From Gemmatimonadota bacterium (GTDB lineage: Bacteria; Gemmatimonadota; Gemmatimonadetes; Longimicrobiales; Gaopeijiaceae): DNA of 64,000 bases. Positions 40,905-49,534 of this stretch are shown here, piece by piece. Below the pieces are notes generated by a model that did not search any database, was not told the origin of the DNA, and worked only from the letters and a program-made list of their open reading frames with translations. Numbering within the stretch: the stretch's first letter is position 1; every line of letters starts with the position of its first letter. The DNA lies in the NCBI GenBank assembly GCA_026706635.1, contig JAPOYJ010000022.1:1-64000 (forward strand). Reading direction: 5' to 3'. The translations under genes were made by a program, and so were the position numbers.

Positions 40905-41479
40905 GTGGGCCGCGGAGCGAGCCCGGCGCGCGCGCAGACTCATCCGCTGAATCGCGATCGAGCGGCGGCGCACCCGCCGGATCGATCGATGGCAGCACTC
41001 AACGACGAGTGCCAACAGCGAGCTCGCGGGCGCGCCTGGCCCAGGGGGAGCTCGAGGAGTGGGGCACCCAGGTGGGCAGGCTCGCGCGGCCTCCGGTCTT
41101 CATTGGCCTGCGGGGGCCGCTGGGCGCCGGAAAGTCGGTTCTGGCGCGGGCGGTGGCGCGGGCGATGGGGGTAGTTGGCACGCTCCCCTCTCCGACCTTC
41201 AACCTGCTCTTTCGGTACGATCTTCCCGACGGTCGGAGCGTGGTCCACGCCGATCTCTTCCGGTTGGAGTCGACGGCGGAGCTGTGGGAGCTCGGGTGGC
41301 GCGAGCTCCTGAACGACCCCGGCGCGGTGGCGCTGGTGGAGTGGTGCGAGCGGGCTGGCGACGAGCTGCCCCCGGACCGCTGGGAGGTTGCGCTCCAGCA
41401 CGTGCCGGGAGTCCCTGGAGTGCGCGACATGGAGGCCGTGCGCTTCGGGAAGCCCACGGCGCTTCCGCCGCTCTCGTGA
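40901..41479 (+). CDS. tsaE: tRNA threonylcarbamoyladenosine ATPase TsaE
   Basis: ATPase that cycles the TsaBDE complex making t6A37 in tRNA. 192 residues from TTG 40901. P-loop [16 protein letters not shown] and HADLFRLE are the family signature. The first 40 residues are Ser/Ala-rich and not conserved, so initiation might be further in. tsaB follows with a four-base overlap; tsaC and tsaD are not in the window. Confidence 0.92.
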   Translation: MSGPRSEPGARADSSAESRSSGGAPAGSIDGSTQRRVPTASSRARLAQGELEEWGTQVGRLARPPVFIGLRGPLGAGKSVLARAVARAMGVVGTLPSPTFNLLFRYDLPDGRSVVHADLFRLESTAELWELGWRELLNDPGAVALVEWCERAGDELPPDRWEVALQHVPGVPGVRDMEAVRFGKPTALPPLS

Positions 41480-42234
41480 CGCCTCCGGCCGCTGCCCCCG
41501 CGCCTCGCGGCCCGGTTCTCGCCATCGAGACCTCCTGGCGGATCGGGTCGGTGGCGCTTGGCGTCGACGGCGCAGTGGCCGCTCGCCGCCTCCTGACGAC
41601 CCCGCGGGCGCACTCGGCGACGCTGATCGCCGCGATCCGGGAGGTGCTGGAGGAGGAGGCCCTGCACCCCGCCGACCTGGCCGGGATCGCCATCGGGTCC
41701 GGGCCGGGCTCCTTTACCGGTGTCCGTATCGGGGCTGCTGCTGCAAAGGGGTTTGCCGCCACTCTGGAGATTCCGCTCTACCCCACCTCCACCCTGCGGG
41801 CGGCGGCGTGCGCCGAGGAGATCCTCGCAGACGCAGCCGACCTGCCGCCCGAAGTGCGGTGCGGAAGCGGGGAACCCCGGGTCGTGGGGGAGGGGACCCA
41901 ACCGGAGCACAGGTACGTCCTCCTCGACGCGCGGGGCGGGCGCGTGTACGGTGCCGGCTACGACGTAGGCAATGCGGGACGGCCGGTGGAGGTGCGGGCG
42001 CCGCACGGCGGAACGATCCTGGATGTGGTCAACGCACGGCCCGCGGTAGGCACGGTCTTCGTCGGCGACGGTGCGCTGGCCCACGAGTCGCTGCTGCTCG
42101 CGGCCGGCTTCGAGGTGCGCCCGGCTCCGGCTGGGGTGCCCCTTGCCGATGCGGTGTACCTGTGCTGTCCGTGGGAGCCAGTGGATGCGGCCGCCTGGGA
42201 GCCCTCCTACATCAGGCAATGGCGACCCGGCTGA
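41476..42234 (+). CDS. tsaB: tRNA threonylcarbamoyladenosine protein TsaB
   Basis: ASKHA-fold scaffold partner of TsaD in t6A synthesis. 252 residues from GTG 41476. VLAIETSWRIGSVAL at the start, HSATLIAAI, and GSGPGSFTGVRIGAAAAKG are diagnostic. An insert around residues 110-150 makes it a little longer than E. coli TsaB. Translationally coupled to tsaE. Confidence 0.92.
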   Translation: MTPPAAAPAPRGPVLAIETSWRIGSVALGVDGAVAARRLLTTPRAHSATLIAAIREVLEEEALHPADLAGIAIGSGPGSFTGVRIGAAAAKGFAATLEIPLYPTSTLRAAACAEEILADAADLPPEVRCGSGEPRVVGEGTQPEHRYVLLDARGGRVYGAGYDVGNAGRPVEVRAPHGGTILDVVNARPAVGTVFVGDGALAHESLLLAAGFEVRPAPAGVPLADAVYLCCPWEPVDAAAWEPSYIRQWRPG

Positions 42235-42388
42235 TCCGGAGCGTAGACGGCCGCGATCCTACCAGACAATCCTGCCAGACCCCACCCTTGCTCGCCTTCC
42301 GTCGTTCGTGCATTCTCAGGCGACCGGTGGGAACCTCGGTCGAGCACCCGTCGCCCTGGCGGCCGGGTGGTGCCGGAGAAGATCCGCG

Positions 42389-43387
42389 ATGTCGCTTCCC
42401 AAACCCCTGCTCGACGCCCACGGCGGCGGCGTCTTCTTCCTCCACGGCGCCGACGAGCACCGCAAGGTGGCGGCTGCGAAGGAGCTTGTGGAACGCTACG
42501 CGGACCCCGCCACGGCCGACTTCAACGTGGATCGGATCGACGGGGCGGACGCCACCGTCGAGAGGCTGGCGTCGGTGATCGCCACCCCCCCGATGCTCTC
42601 CGAATGGCGGGTCGTGCACCTCAGGGGCGCCGAGGAGATGGCATCTAGCCCGAAGGCCCGGAAGCTCCTGCTGGAGACGGCCCGCAAGCCGCCGCCCGGT
42701 CTGGCGCTGATCGTGCAGGCCACCGTCCCGCGTCGATCCCGAGCCCGGTTCTACACCGATCTGGCAGGGATCGCCACATCCTGCGAATTCAGGCCGGTGC
42801 CGGAGTACGAGGTGCCGGACTGGCTCGTCTCCTGGGCCAGCGAGGAGCTGGGGGCCGAGCTTCGCCTCGATGCGGCGCGGGCGCTGGCAGCCTCGGTTGG
42901 GACGGAGCTGGGGGTCCTCACGCAGGAGCTCCGGAAGCTTGCCGAGATGGCGGGCGTGGGGACCGCGGTCGACCTCGAGGTCGTACGCCGAGGCGGGATG
43001 CGCCTCGCCCGCCAGGACCGGTGGGCGTGGTTCGACCTGGTGGGTGGCCGCGAGATCGGCAAGGCCGTGCGGGCGCTTCCGACGCTGATCGACCAGGGGG
43101 AGACGGCGGTCGGCATCGTCATCGGGCTCTCGGTCCAGATGCTTCGCGTCGGAGTTGCGGTCGAGGGTGGCAAGCGGGCCCTCGAGCGTGCGCTGCCGCC
43201 GTACCAGCGCTTCCTCTCCGGGCGGATCGCGGGCCAGGCGCGCAGGTGGAGGCGCGAGGAGCTGGCGGCCGCCCTTCTCGGCCTCCGCAGGCTGGACCGC
43301 CTCCTCAAGGCCAGCTCGCTCCCCGGCGACCTCCTGATCGAGGAGTGGCTGCTACGCTCAGCGCCGAGGCGGGGGGCCGTGGCGTGA
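42389..43387 (+). CDS. holA: DNA polymerase III delta subunit
   Basis: Clamp-loader wrench subunit. 332 residues from ATG 42389, with GGAG ten bases upstream; a longer frame overlapping tsaB was rejected. FFLHGADEHRK at the N-terminus, QATVPRRSRARFYTDL, and the C-terminal helical domain with ALPTLIDQGETAVGIVIGLSVQMLR (cited in part) match HolA. A 154-base gap follows tsaB with nothing evident in it. The stop overlaps copA. Confidence 0.88.
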   Translation: MSLPKPLLDAHGGGVFFLHGADEHRKVAAAKELVERYADPATADFNVDRIDGADATVERLASVIATPPMLSEWRVVHLRGAEEMASSPKARKLLLETARKPPPGLALIVQATVPRRSRARFYTDLAGIATSCEFRPVPEYEVPDWLVSWASEELGAELRLDAARALAASVGTELGVLTQELRKLAEMAGVGTAVDLEVVRRGGMRLARQDRWAWFDLVGGREIGKAVRALPTLIDQGETAVGIVIGLSVQMLRVGVAVEGGKRALERALPPYQRFLSGRIAGQARRWRREELAAALLGLRRLDRLLKASSLPGDLLIEEWLLRSAPRRGAVA

Positions 43388-45681
43388 CGGCGATCGACTC
43401 TCCGCCGGTGGGGCATCGGGGCGCCCAGGCGGAGCTGGCTCTCGCCGTCACCGGAATGCACTGCGCGTCGTGCGTGCGCAGCATAGAGAGGGCGCTCGAG
43501 GGGGTGGAGGGGGTGTCGGCGGCGAGCGCCAGCCTCGTGGAGGAGGTCGTGCGGGTGCGCTTCGATCCCTCCGGCCTGGCCCCCGGCGCCCTGATCGGGG
43601 CGGTGGAGGCGGCGGGGTACGGTGCGGAGGCGCTTGCCGGCACCGACGCGGCGGCCAAGGCAGAGATCAGGCGGGAGGAACGCCGCGAGACGGAGGAGCG
43701 CGCGCTCGGGCGGCGCCTCTGGATCGGGCTGGGACTGGGCGTGCCGATCGTCCTGATCGGGCATTGGGGGATGATTCCGGGGCTGCCCGCGATGGGCGAG
43801 GGTCTTCGCACCGGGCTCGAGTGGACATCGGGAGTGCTCGCGCTGCCGATCCTGCTGTACTCTGGTTGGGGGTTCCTCCACGGCGCGTGGCTGGCCGCCA
43901 GGCGCGGCGCGGCGGACATGAACACCCTGGTTGCGCTCGGGACCGGAGCGGCCTGGCTCTACTCCACGGTAGCGCTGGCCGCCCCCACCCTCTTCCCCGA
44001 GGGGAGCGCCCGACCCTTCTACGAGACGGTCGCCGTGGTGATCACCCTCGTCCTCCTCGGCCAGGGGATCGAGGCTCGCGCCCGTAGGCGGACCGCCGAG
44101 GCGCTCCGTGCGCTCTTCGATCTCGCCCCCGAGACCGCCGAGCGCCTGGATGGCGGGAAGGTCGAGACGGTGCCGGTGGCCACGATCTCGCCCGGCGAGC
44201 TGGTCCTGGTGAGGCCAGGCGCGCGGGTCCCCCTCGACGGGCGAGTGACGAGCGGCGAGAGCGACCTGAACGAGTCCATGCTGACGGGCGAGAGTGCACC
44301 CGCCCTCAGGGTGCCGGGAGACGAGGTTGTTGGCGGCACGATCAACGGCACGGGAGCGCTCACCGTCGAGGTCACCCGGGTGGGGGCCGACACGCTGCTC
44401 GCTCGCATCGGTGCGATGGTGCGCCGAGCCCAGGCGACCAAACCGCCGATCCAGCGAACGGTCGACGAGGTCGCGCGCTTCTTCGTTCCTTCGGTTGTGT
44501 TCGTCGCCATCGCCACCTTCGGAGTCTGGATGGCCGTGGGACCTGAGCCGCAGCTGAGCTACGCCATGACGACCGCGGTGGCGGTGCTGGTGATCGCGTG
44601 TCCCTGCGCGCTCGGGCTCGCCACGCCGATCTCGGTGATGATCGCGATCGGCAACGCGGCCCGGCGGGGCGTGCTTGTTCGCGATGGCCAGGCCCTTCAG
44701 CGGGCTCGGAAGGTCGACACGGTCGTTCTCGACAAGACCGGCACGCTGACCGTTGGCCGGCCCGAGGTGGTGTTCGCGGAGATCGTGGGTGACGCTCGGG
44801 AGGCCGACTATCTCGCTGCCGCGGCGAGCGTCGAGGCCCGGGCGGAGCACGCCGCGGCTCGCGCCATCGTCGCCTACGCCGAGGAGCGAGGGTTCGAGTG
44901 GCCAGAGGTCGAGCACTTTGCGGCGCACCCGGGGAAGGGTGCCTCGGGTTTCGTCGAGGGCCGCCGCGTGCTCGTGGGATCGCCGTCCTTTGCGGCCGAG
45001 GCGGGGGTGGACACGGTGCCGCTGAGTGCCCAGCTGGCCGCGGTCGCGGCGCAGGGGGCGACCCCGGTGGTGGTAGTCGTCGATGGCCGAGCGGGGGGAC
45101 TACTCGGACTGGCCGACACCCTGCGTCCCGGTGCGCGTGACGCTGTGGCGAGGCTCCGGGGAAGCGGCGTGGATGTGGTCATGCTGACGGGCGACGCCCC
45201 CGCCCCCGCCCGCCGCGTCGCGGAGCAGGCCGGGATCCAGAGTGTCTCGTCGCAGGTGTCTCCCGCCGTCAAGGCCCGTGCGATAGAACGGCTTCAGGGC
45301 GAGGGGCGGATGGTGGCGATGGTGGGCGATGGAATCAACGACGCTCCTGCCCTCGCCATGGCGGATGTGGGGGTCGCGATGGGAAGTGGCACCGAGGTGG
45401 CGCTCCAGACCGGCGATGTCGCGCTCCTGGGCGATTCGCTGCACGGGATCGAGACGCTGATCGGGGTCTCCCGGGCCGCCGGGCGCAACATCGCACAGAA
45501 TCTCGTGGGTGCATTCGCCTACAATGTGCTCGGAATACCGATCGCCGCCGGGGTCTTCTACCCGTCGCTGGGAGTGCTCCTGTCGCCGATGATCGCCGGT
45601 GCCGCCATGGCCTTCAGCTCCGTCACGGTGGTGGCGAACGCGAACCGTCTGCGTGCGCGCGGACCAGACCGCGGCACCTAG
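43384..45681 (+). CDS. copA: Copper-exporting P1B-type ATPase
   Basis: Pumps Cu(I) out of the cytoplasm. 765 residues from GTG 43384, overlapping holA by four bases. One N-terminal heavy-metal-binding domain (GMHCASC at about residue 23), the transmembrane CPC in ACPCALGLATP, phosphorylation site DKTGTLTVG, TGES, and hinge GDGINDAPALA. CPC plus C-terminal NANRLR supports copper rather than zinc. Its TAG stop (45679-45681) is part of the CTAG tip of element copy 7. Confidence 0.93.
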   Translation: MTAIDSPPVGHRGAQAELALAVTGMHCASCVRSIERALEGVEGVSAASASLVEEVVRVRFDPSGLAPGALIGAVEAAGYGAEALAGTDAAAKAEIRREERRETEERALGRRLWIGLGLGVPIVLIGHWGMIPGLPAMGEGLRTGLEWTSGVLALPILLYSGWGFLHGAWLAARRGAADMNTLVALGTGAAWLYSTVALAAPTLFPEGSARPFYETVAVVITLVLLGQGIEARARRRTAEALRALFDLAPETAERLDGGKVETVPVATISPGELVLVRPGARVPLDGRVTSGESDLNESMLTGESAPALRVPGDEVVGGTINGTGALTVEVTRVGADTLLARIGAMVRRAQATKPPIQRTVDEVARFFVPSVVFVAIATFGVWMAVGPEPQLSYAMTTAVAVLVIACPCALGLATPISVMIAIGNAARRGVLVRDGQALQRARKVDTVVLDKTGTLTVGRPEVVFAEIVGDAREADYLAAAASVEARAEHAAARAIVAYAEERGFEWPEVEHFAAHPGKGASGFVEGRRVLVGSPSFAAEAGVDTVPLSAQLAAVAAQGATPVVVVVDGRAGGLLGLADTLRPGARDAVARLRGSGVDVVMLTGDAPAPARRVAEQAGIQSVSSQVSPAVKARAIERLQGEGRMVAMVGDGINDAPALAMADVGVAMGSGTEVALQTGDVALLGDSLHGIETLIGVSRAAGRNIAQNLVGAFAYNVLGIPIAAGVFYPSLGVLLSPMIAGAAMAFSSVTVVANANRLRARGPDRGT

Positions 45682-45766
45682 CAGCCCGTGGGCAAAGCTC
45701 GCACGGCAGGAGCAGCGCTGCATCCCCGCTCTCGGTGCTCGCGCGAGATCATCCGCGGACTGCCAG
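45678..45766 (+). repeat. CTAG element copy 7 (copA-hup), short form
   Basis: 89 bp. Left tip CTAGCAGCCCGTGGGCAA, hairpin CCGTG-CACGG, GGAGCAGCGCTGCATCCCCGC, then CTCTCGGTGCTCGCGCGAG and right tip ATCCGCGGACTGCCAG. No promoter module. Same architecture as the 81-bp copy 5. Confidence 0.85.
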
Positions 45767-45883
45767 GGCGGTCGCGGCTTTCCCAGGCGGTCGTCACCTT
45801 GACGGGTGCGACCGGTGGCCGTTTCTTTCCTGACCTGTTGCGAGCGGTTGGGTCGGGCAGCCCGCCAGCATGAGCGAGGGATC

Positions 45884-46183
45884 ATGACGAAAGCGGATAT
45901 CGTTGAGCAGGTGGCACGGGCGATCGGGCCTGGGGTGACGAAGAGGGAGTGCGCACTGGTGGTCGACGGCTTCCTGAACGCCGTCACGCGGGCCCTCTCC
46001 CAGGGCGACGGTATCGAGATCCGGGGTTTCGGCTCCTTCAAGGTGCGCCGCAGGAGTGCCCGCATGGCCCGCAATCCGCGCACCGGCGAGCCGGTGGAGG
46101 TGCCGGCCCGGGTCGCGCCGGTCTTCAAGCCGTCGAAGCTCATGCGGGCGGAGGTGGCGCGGCTGAGTGCGCAGGATGAGTAG
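45884..46183 (+). CDS. HU/IHF-family nucleoid protein
   Basis: DNA-bending histone-like protein. 99 residues from ATG 45884 with GAGGG just upstream. MTKADIVEQVARAIG, EIRGFGSFKVRRRSARMARN and NPRTGEPVEVPARVAPVFKPSK are the HU/IHF arm and helices. The RMARNPRTGE variant is seen in IHF-like members; HU versus IHF cannot be settled. Stands alone before the moa genes. Confidence 0.92.
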   Translation: MTKADIVEQVARAIGPGVTKRECALVVDGFLNAVTRALSQGDGIEIRGFGSFKVRRRSARMARNPRTGEPVEVPARVAPVFKPSKLMRAEVARLSAQDE

Positions 46184-46207
46184 CCCGCCAGGTGGGCGCG
46201 GTCGGCG

Positions 46208-46483
46208 ATGTCGCTCCTTCGCGGGCCCCCGGGTCGCTTGAAGGTCACGGTCCTCCTCTTCGCCTCCTACCGCGAGCTGGTCGGTGCCGAGAGCCTCACT
46301 GTGTCGCTCCCCCGGTCGACCACCGTCGGTACCCTCCTCGCCGAGCTGCGTCGCCGAGGCGGCGGGTGGGCAAGGCTGCCGACCGCCCCGGCGGTAGCGG
46401 TGAATCGCAGCTACTCGCGCGATGCTACCGAGCTCGCAGATGGGGACGAGGTGGCGCTCATCCCGCCCGTTGCCGGCGGCTAG
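46208..46483 (+). CDS. moaD: Molybdopterin synthase sulfur carrier MoaD
   Basis: Ubiquitin-like protein whose C-terminal GlyGly thiocarboxylate supplies sulfur for molybdopterin. 91 residues from ATG 46208; TTG 46238 would give 81, nearer the family length. VTVLLFASYRELVG, LADGDEVALIPPVAGG with the required terminal Gly-Gly. The TAG stop overlaps the CTAG tip of element copy 8, so the insertion lies exactly behind the functional Gly-Gly. Confidence 0.92.
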   Translation: MSLLRGPPGRLKVTVLLFASYRELVGAESLTVSLPRSTTVGTLLAELRRRGGGWARLPTAPAVAVNRSYSRDATELADGDEVALIPPVAGG

Positions 46484-46600
46484 CAGTCCGTGGACAAGAC
46501 TCCCGCCGCTGGGACCGCTTCGATCGACTGTCCATATTGTAATGTATGATTTACAATATGTAAACTAGGATTTACAATGACCATACCCGTGGCATCGACT
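46480..46600 (+). repeat. CTAG element copy 8 (moaD-moaE), left part with promoter module
   Basis: Left tip CTAGCAGTCCGTGGACAA, then CGCTGGGACCGCTTCG, the promoter/operator module (46538-46578) and CCATACCCGTGG. Similarity then ends and the right tip is missing. Confidence 0.8.
46538..46578 (+). promoter_or_regulatory. Portable promoter/operator module in front of moaE-moaA
   Basis: TGTAA 46538, TTACA 46551, TGTAA 46559, TTACA 46572. Promoter reading: TTTACA 46550-46555, 17 bp, TACAAT 46573-46578; start near 46585, 64 bases before the preferred moaE ATG. Confidence 0.63.
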
Positions 46601-46648
46601 GTGCGGCATCGGGCGGAGGTTGGTGAGCAAAGGGGGGTCCGAGCCGAA

Positions 46649-47107
46649 ATGCCCTGGTGGGAGGTGACCGCCGCTCCGATCGATCCTGCGGTCCTTCGGA
46701 GGCGCGTGGAGGGGCCCGGAAACGGGGCCGTATCCCTCTTCCTGGGCGTGGTGCGCAATGTGAACGAGGGGCGAAGGGTTCGCGCGGTGGAGTATGAGGC
46801 GTACGGCGAGATGGCAAGCGAGGAGCTGGGTCGGATCGTCGCCGAGGCGGCCGCGGTCGCCGGAACCGACCAGGTGGCCGCGGTCCATCGGGTCGGCAGG
46901 CTCGGCGTGGGGGAGGCGAGCATGGCGGTCGCGGTCTCCTCGCCACACCGGGCGGACGCCTTCGCGGGTGCTCGCCACGTCATCGAGGAGATCAAGCGAC
47001 GGCTCCCGATCTGGAAGCGGGAGCACTACGTGGACGGCCGCTCGGAGTGGCTGTCAGGGACCGATCCGACCACGGCCGCTGCCCGTGCCCCCGAGGCCCC
47101 GTCATGA
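46649..47107 (+). CDS. moaE: Molybdopterin synthase catalytic subunit MoaE
   Basis: Uses MoaD thiocarboxylate to sulfurate precursor Z. 152 residues from ATG 46649. GAVSLFLGVVRN, VEYEAYGEMA, VHRVGRLGVGEASMAVAVSSPHR and the catalytic region KRRLPIWKREHYVDG (Lys residues) are family hallmarks. An earlier in-frame ATG at 46577 overlaps the -10 box of the module and would encode repeat sequence, so it was not used. Overlaps moaA by four bases. Confidence 0.93.
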   Translation: MPWWEVTAAPIDPAVLRRRVEGPGNGAVSLFLGVVRNVNEGRRVRAVEYEAYGEMASEELGRIVAEAAAVAGTDQVAAVHRVGRLGVGEASMAVAVSSPHRADAFAGARHVIEEIKRRLPIWKREHYVDGRSEWLSGTDPTTAAARAPEAPS

Positions 47108-48084
47108 TCGACGGCTTCGGGCGGCATGTCGAGTACCTCCGCGTCTCCGTCACCGACAAGTGCAACCTGCGCTGTGTCTACTGCATGCCGGAAGAGGGGA
47201 CCGCGTGGCTCCGCCGCGACGAAATCCTGAGCTACGAAGAGATCGCGGCAGTCGTGGGGGTCATGGCCAGGATGGGGCTTCGACGGGTACGCCTGACCGG
47301 TGGCGAGCCTCTGGTACGCAGGGACCTCGACCGTCTGGCCGCGATGATCGCCGCCGTCGGCGGAATCGACGACATCTCGCTCTCGACCAACGCCGTTCTG
47401 CTCGCTCCGATCGCCGGGCGCCTGCGTCGAGCGGGCGTCGACCGGGTGAACATCTCGCTGGATTCGCTCCGCCCCGAGCGGGCGGATGCGATCGCCCGCC
47501 GTCCGGGGACGCTGCGGCGCGTCATGGAGGGGCTGGACGCGGCGCTCGCCGTCGGCTTCGCTCCGATCAAGGTCAACGTCGTCCTCATGCGCGACTGGAA
47601 CGACGACGAGCTGGCCGACTTCGCCGAGCTCTCGCGGGACCGCCCCCTGCACGTGCGCTTCATCGAGGTAATGCCGACCGAGTCGAATGTGCGCCTGAGC
47701 GCCGACGGCTTTGTCTCCTGCGACGAGGCGCTCGCGCGTCTCTCCGATCTCGACGAGCTGAAGCCGGTCGTGGGCCCCCCCGGCAACGGGCCGGCTACGT
47801 ACTACCGCCTTCCCGGCGCCCTGGGCACCGTGGGGGCGATCACCCCGATGAGCCACAACTACTGCGGGAGCTGCAACCGCATGCGCCTCACCGCCGACGG
47901 GCAGCTGCGCCCCTGTCTCTTCGGTGCCATCCAGACGCCTCTCCGGGAGGCGCTGAGGAGCGGCAGGCCGCTCGTGCCGCTGATTCAGGAGACGCTTCGG
48001 ATAAAGCCGGAGAGGCACCACCTCGTCCGAGGGTCGACGGTCGGATCGGGGGGACTGGTGGCCCTCTCGCAGACCGGCGGCTGA
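47104..48084 (+). CDS. moaA: GTP 3',8-cyclase MoaA
   Basis: Radical SAM enzyme that starts molybdenum cofactor synthesis from GTP. 326 residues from ATG 47104. N-terminal [4Fe-4S] site CNLRCVYC, LTGGEPLVR, and the second cluster ligands in NYCGSCNRMR..GQLRPCLF. The C-terminal GlyGly needed with MoaC is present (SQTGG). moaC is not in the window. Confidence 0.96.
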   Translation: MIDGFGRHVEYLRVSVTDKCNLRCVYCMPEEGTAWLRRDEILSYEEIAAVVGVMARMGLRRVRLTGGEPLVRRDLDRLAAMIAAVGGIDDISLSTNAVLLAPIAGRLRRAGVDRVNISLDSLRPERADAIARRPGTLRRVMEGLDAALAVGFAPIKVNVVLMRDWNDDELADFAELSRDRPLHVRFIEVMPTESNVRLSADGFVSCDEALARLSDLDELKPVVGPPGNGPATYYRLPGALGTVGAITPMSHNYCGSCNRMRLTADGQLRPCLFGAIQTPLREALRSGRPLVPLIQETLRIKPERHHLVRGSTVGSGGLVALSQTGG

Positions 48085-48095
48085 GTGCGGCGTCG

Positions 48096-48141
48096 CTCCT
48101 CTCGGTGCTCGGGCGGGATCATTCCCGGCTGCCGGTCTTTG
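48096..48141 (+). repeat. CTAG element copy 13, eroded right end
   Basis: CTCTCGGTGCTCGGGCGGGATCATTCCCGG then CTGCCGG aligns with the right end of the element (CTCTCGGTGCTCGCGCGAGATTATCCACGGACTGCTAG, shown in parts) with several substitutions. No left tip was found. It lies between moaA and the next gene. Confidence 0.55.
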
Positions 48142-48166
48142 ACTCCAGAGGGATTAGAGCTAGTAT
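48139..48166 (+). promoter_or_regulatory. Possible promoter of the gene at 48246
   Basis: TTGACT 48139-48144 (5/6), 16-bp spacer, TAGTAT 48161-48166 (4/6). It would start transcription near 48173, about 70 bases before the gene. Confidence 0.4.
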
Positions 48167-48245
48167 GGGGTGGGGGTCTGCGCTTCGCTGGATCGGCTGC
48201 GGGCGGGCTGGCCACGCGGTCCTAGCCACTCCAAGGAGGATGGAG

Positions 48246-49193
48246 TTGCAGTCTAGAGTGACTTGGTGCCGTTTGGGTGTAATCGCCACCCTCGTTCTGA
48301 TTGTCGCGGGAAGCGCCTTCGTGTCGCTCGGCAAGGGGCCCGCCGATCGGGCAGTCGCCGGGCCGCACCAACGGTTCGCCGCTGCGGACGTCGACCGCAT
48401 TCAGCTTCATCTGGCGAACGTCGAATCAGCCTTGCGGGCCAGGGACGTTGGCGATCTGAGCCCCGGCCAGCTGGCGCGCCGCGCCACGGCCCTGGACTGG
48501 CTGCGCGAGTACCGGCTGCGTGGGGTGTTTCCTCACAACCATACTCATCCGGGCCAGCGCGTCCCCGTGTTCGTCGACGAGCACGGGACTCATTGCGCGG
48601 TCGGGTATCTGCTAAGGCGGTCTGGAGAAGCCGAGCTCATCGAGCATGTGGTCGCCGCCGACAACAACGTCCGCGTGATGGAGCTCGCGGGCAGCGGGCG
48701 CCTGAGGAGCTGGCTGGAGGAAACGGGGCTGACGCTGGAGGAGGCAGCGTGGATTCAACCCAAGTACGGCCCCCGCCTCCCCGAGGCCAGAGTGGACCTG
48801 ACCCCCACGATCTACGGGGGGATCGCATCCGCGGGCCTGGCACTCTATTCGCGTTTCACCCAGCCGGGACCGAGTGAGTTCCAGGTGGCTGGCGCGCTCG
48901 GCGTGGCCTTCAGCTTGTACCACGTGGGTACGGCGATGTACATCGCGCAGAGTGAATCCAGGGGACGCATCGTCAGAGCAATGGCCATCAACGGCGTCCT
49001 GTCCGTCGTCTCCCTGCATGCGGCCATCAACCGGTTCGTGCGGAGCCGGGACCGGCGGGCCACGCTGCGGGAGGAGGCGCGCAAAGAGGAATTGAAGGAA
49101 GAGTCCCTGGCTGGCCGCCGCCTGCGGGCCTCCCTCCCCGAGCCGGCGTTGGTCCACGGTCGCCTGGGAATTCGATTCCGCGCCGTCCACTGA
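48246..49193 (+). CDS. Membrane protein of unknown function with a GTxCAVGYL domain
   Basis: 315 residues from TTG 48246, chosen because AAGGAGG (48233-48239) is six bases upstream; the ATG at 48240 touches that site and could not use it. One N-terminal hydrophobic segment, then a conserved-looking extracytoplasmic block (VFPHNHTHPGQRVPVFVDE, GTHCAVGYLLRRSGE, WLEETGLTLEEAAWIQPKY), then three C-terminal hydrophobic helices and a charged tail. Similar GT.CAVGYL proteins occur as hypotheticals in several phyla; function unknown. Stands alone. Confidence 0.7.
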   Translation: MQSRVTWCRLGVIATLVLIVAGSAFVSLGKGPADRAVAGPHQRFAAADVDRIQLHLANVESALRARDVGDLSPGQLARRATALDWLREYRLRGVFPHNHTHPGQRVPVFVDEHGTHCAVGYLLRRSGEAELIEHVVAADNNVRVMELAGSGRLRSWLEETGLTLEEAAWIQPKYGPRLPEARVDLTPTIYGGIASAGLALYSRFTQPGPSEFQVAGALGVAFSLYHVGTAMYIAQSESRGRIVRAMAINGVLSVVSLHAAINRFVRSRDRRATLREEARKEELKEESLAGRRLRASLPEPALVHGRLGIRFRAVH

Positions 49194-49337
49194 TTCCGGA
49201 CAGCGCTGGAGCCTCTTCCGTGCTGCTCTGGCCCACTGGCGTGCGGGCTATCGCCCTCGGGTGAACGCCCCGGACGCCCGTCCGCGGCTCGGCCACTGAC
49301 CGGACTTCCCGACTCGCCGGAGCGTCTGGAGAAAGGG

Positions 49338-49524
49338 CCAGCAGCCCCGCGGACAGACCTTCAAGGCAGGAGTAACGCTGCATCCGCGCTGGCCCGTTTC
49401 GCCCGACTCCCCGTACTGTAACGTGTGATTTACATTGTGTAATCCATGGTTTACAATTCCCATACCCATGGTTTGGCGCTTCGCCGCTCTCGGTGCTCGC
49501 GCGAGATTAACCACGCACTGCTAG
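49338..49524 (+). repeat. CTAG element copy 9 (in front of mdh)
   Basis: 187 bp. Left tip CCAGCAGCCCCGCGGACA is mutated and its hairpin is lost. It then has GGAGTAACGCTGCATCCGCGCTGG, the promoter/operator module (49417-49457), CCATACCCATGG, and the right end CGCTCTCGGTGCTCGCGCGAG with tip TTAACCACGCACTGCTAG (shown in parts). Confidence 0.82.
49417..49457 (+). promoter_or_regulatory. Portable promoter/operator module in front of mdh
   Basis: TGTAA 49417, TTACA 49430, TGTAA 49438, TTACA 49451. Promoter reading: TTTACA 49429-49434, 17 bp, TACAAT 49452-49457; start near 49464, about 71 bases before mdh. The flanking element is partly decayed while the module is intact. Confidence 0.65.
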
Positions 49525-49534
49525 GACTTAAGAG

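Noticed and set aside
46577-46648. An earlier in-frame ATG for moaE
   Set aside because: It overlaps the -10 box of the repeat promoter and would encode repeat sequence. MoaE homology starts at about 46649.
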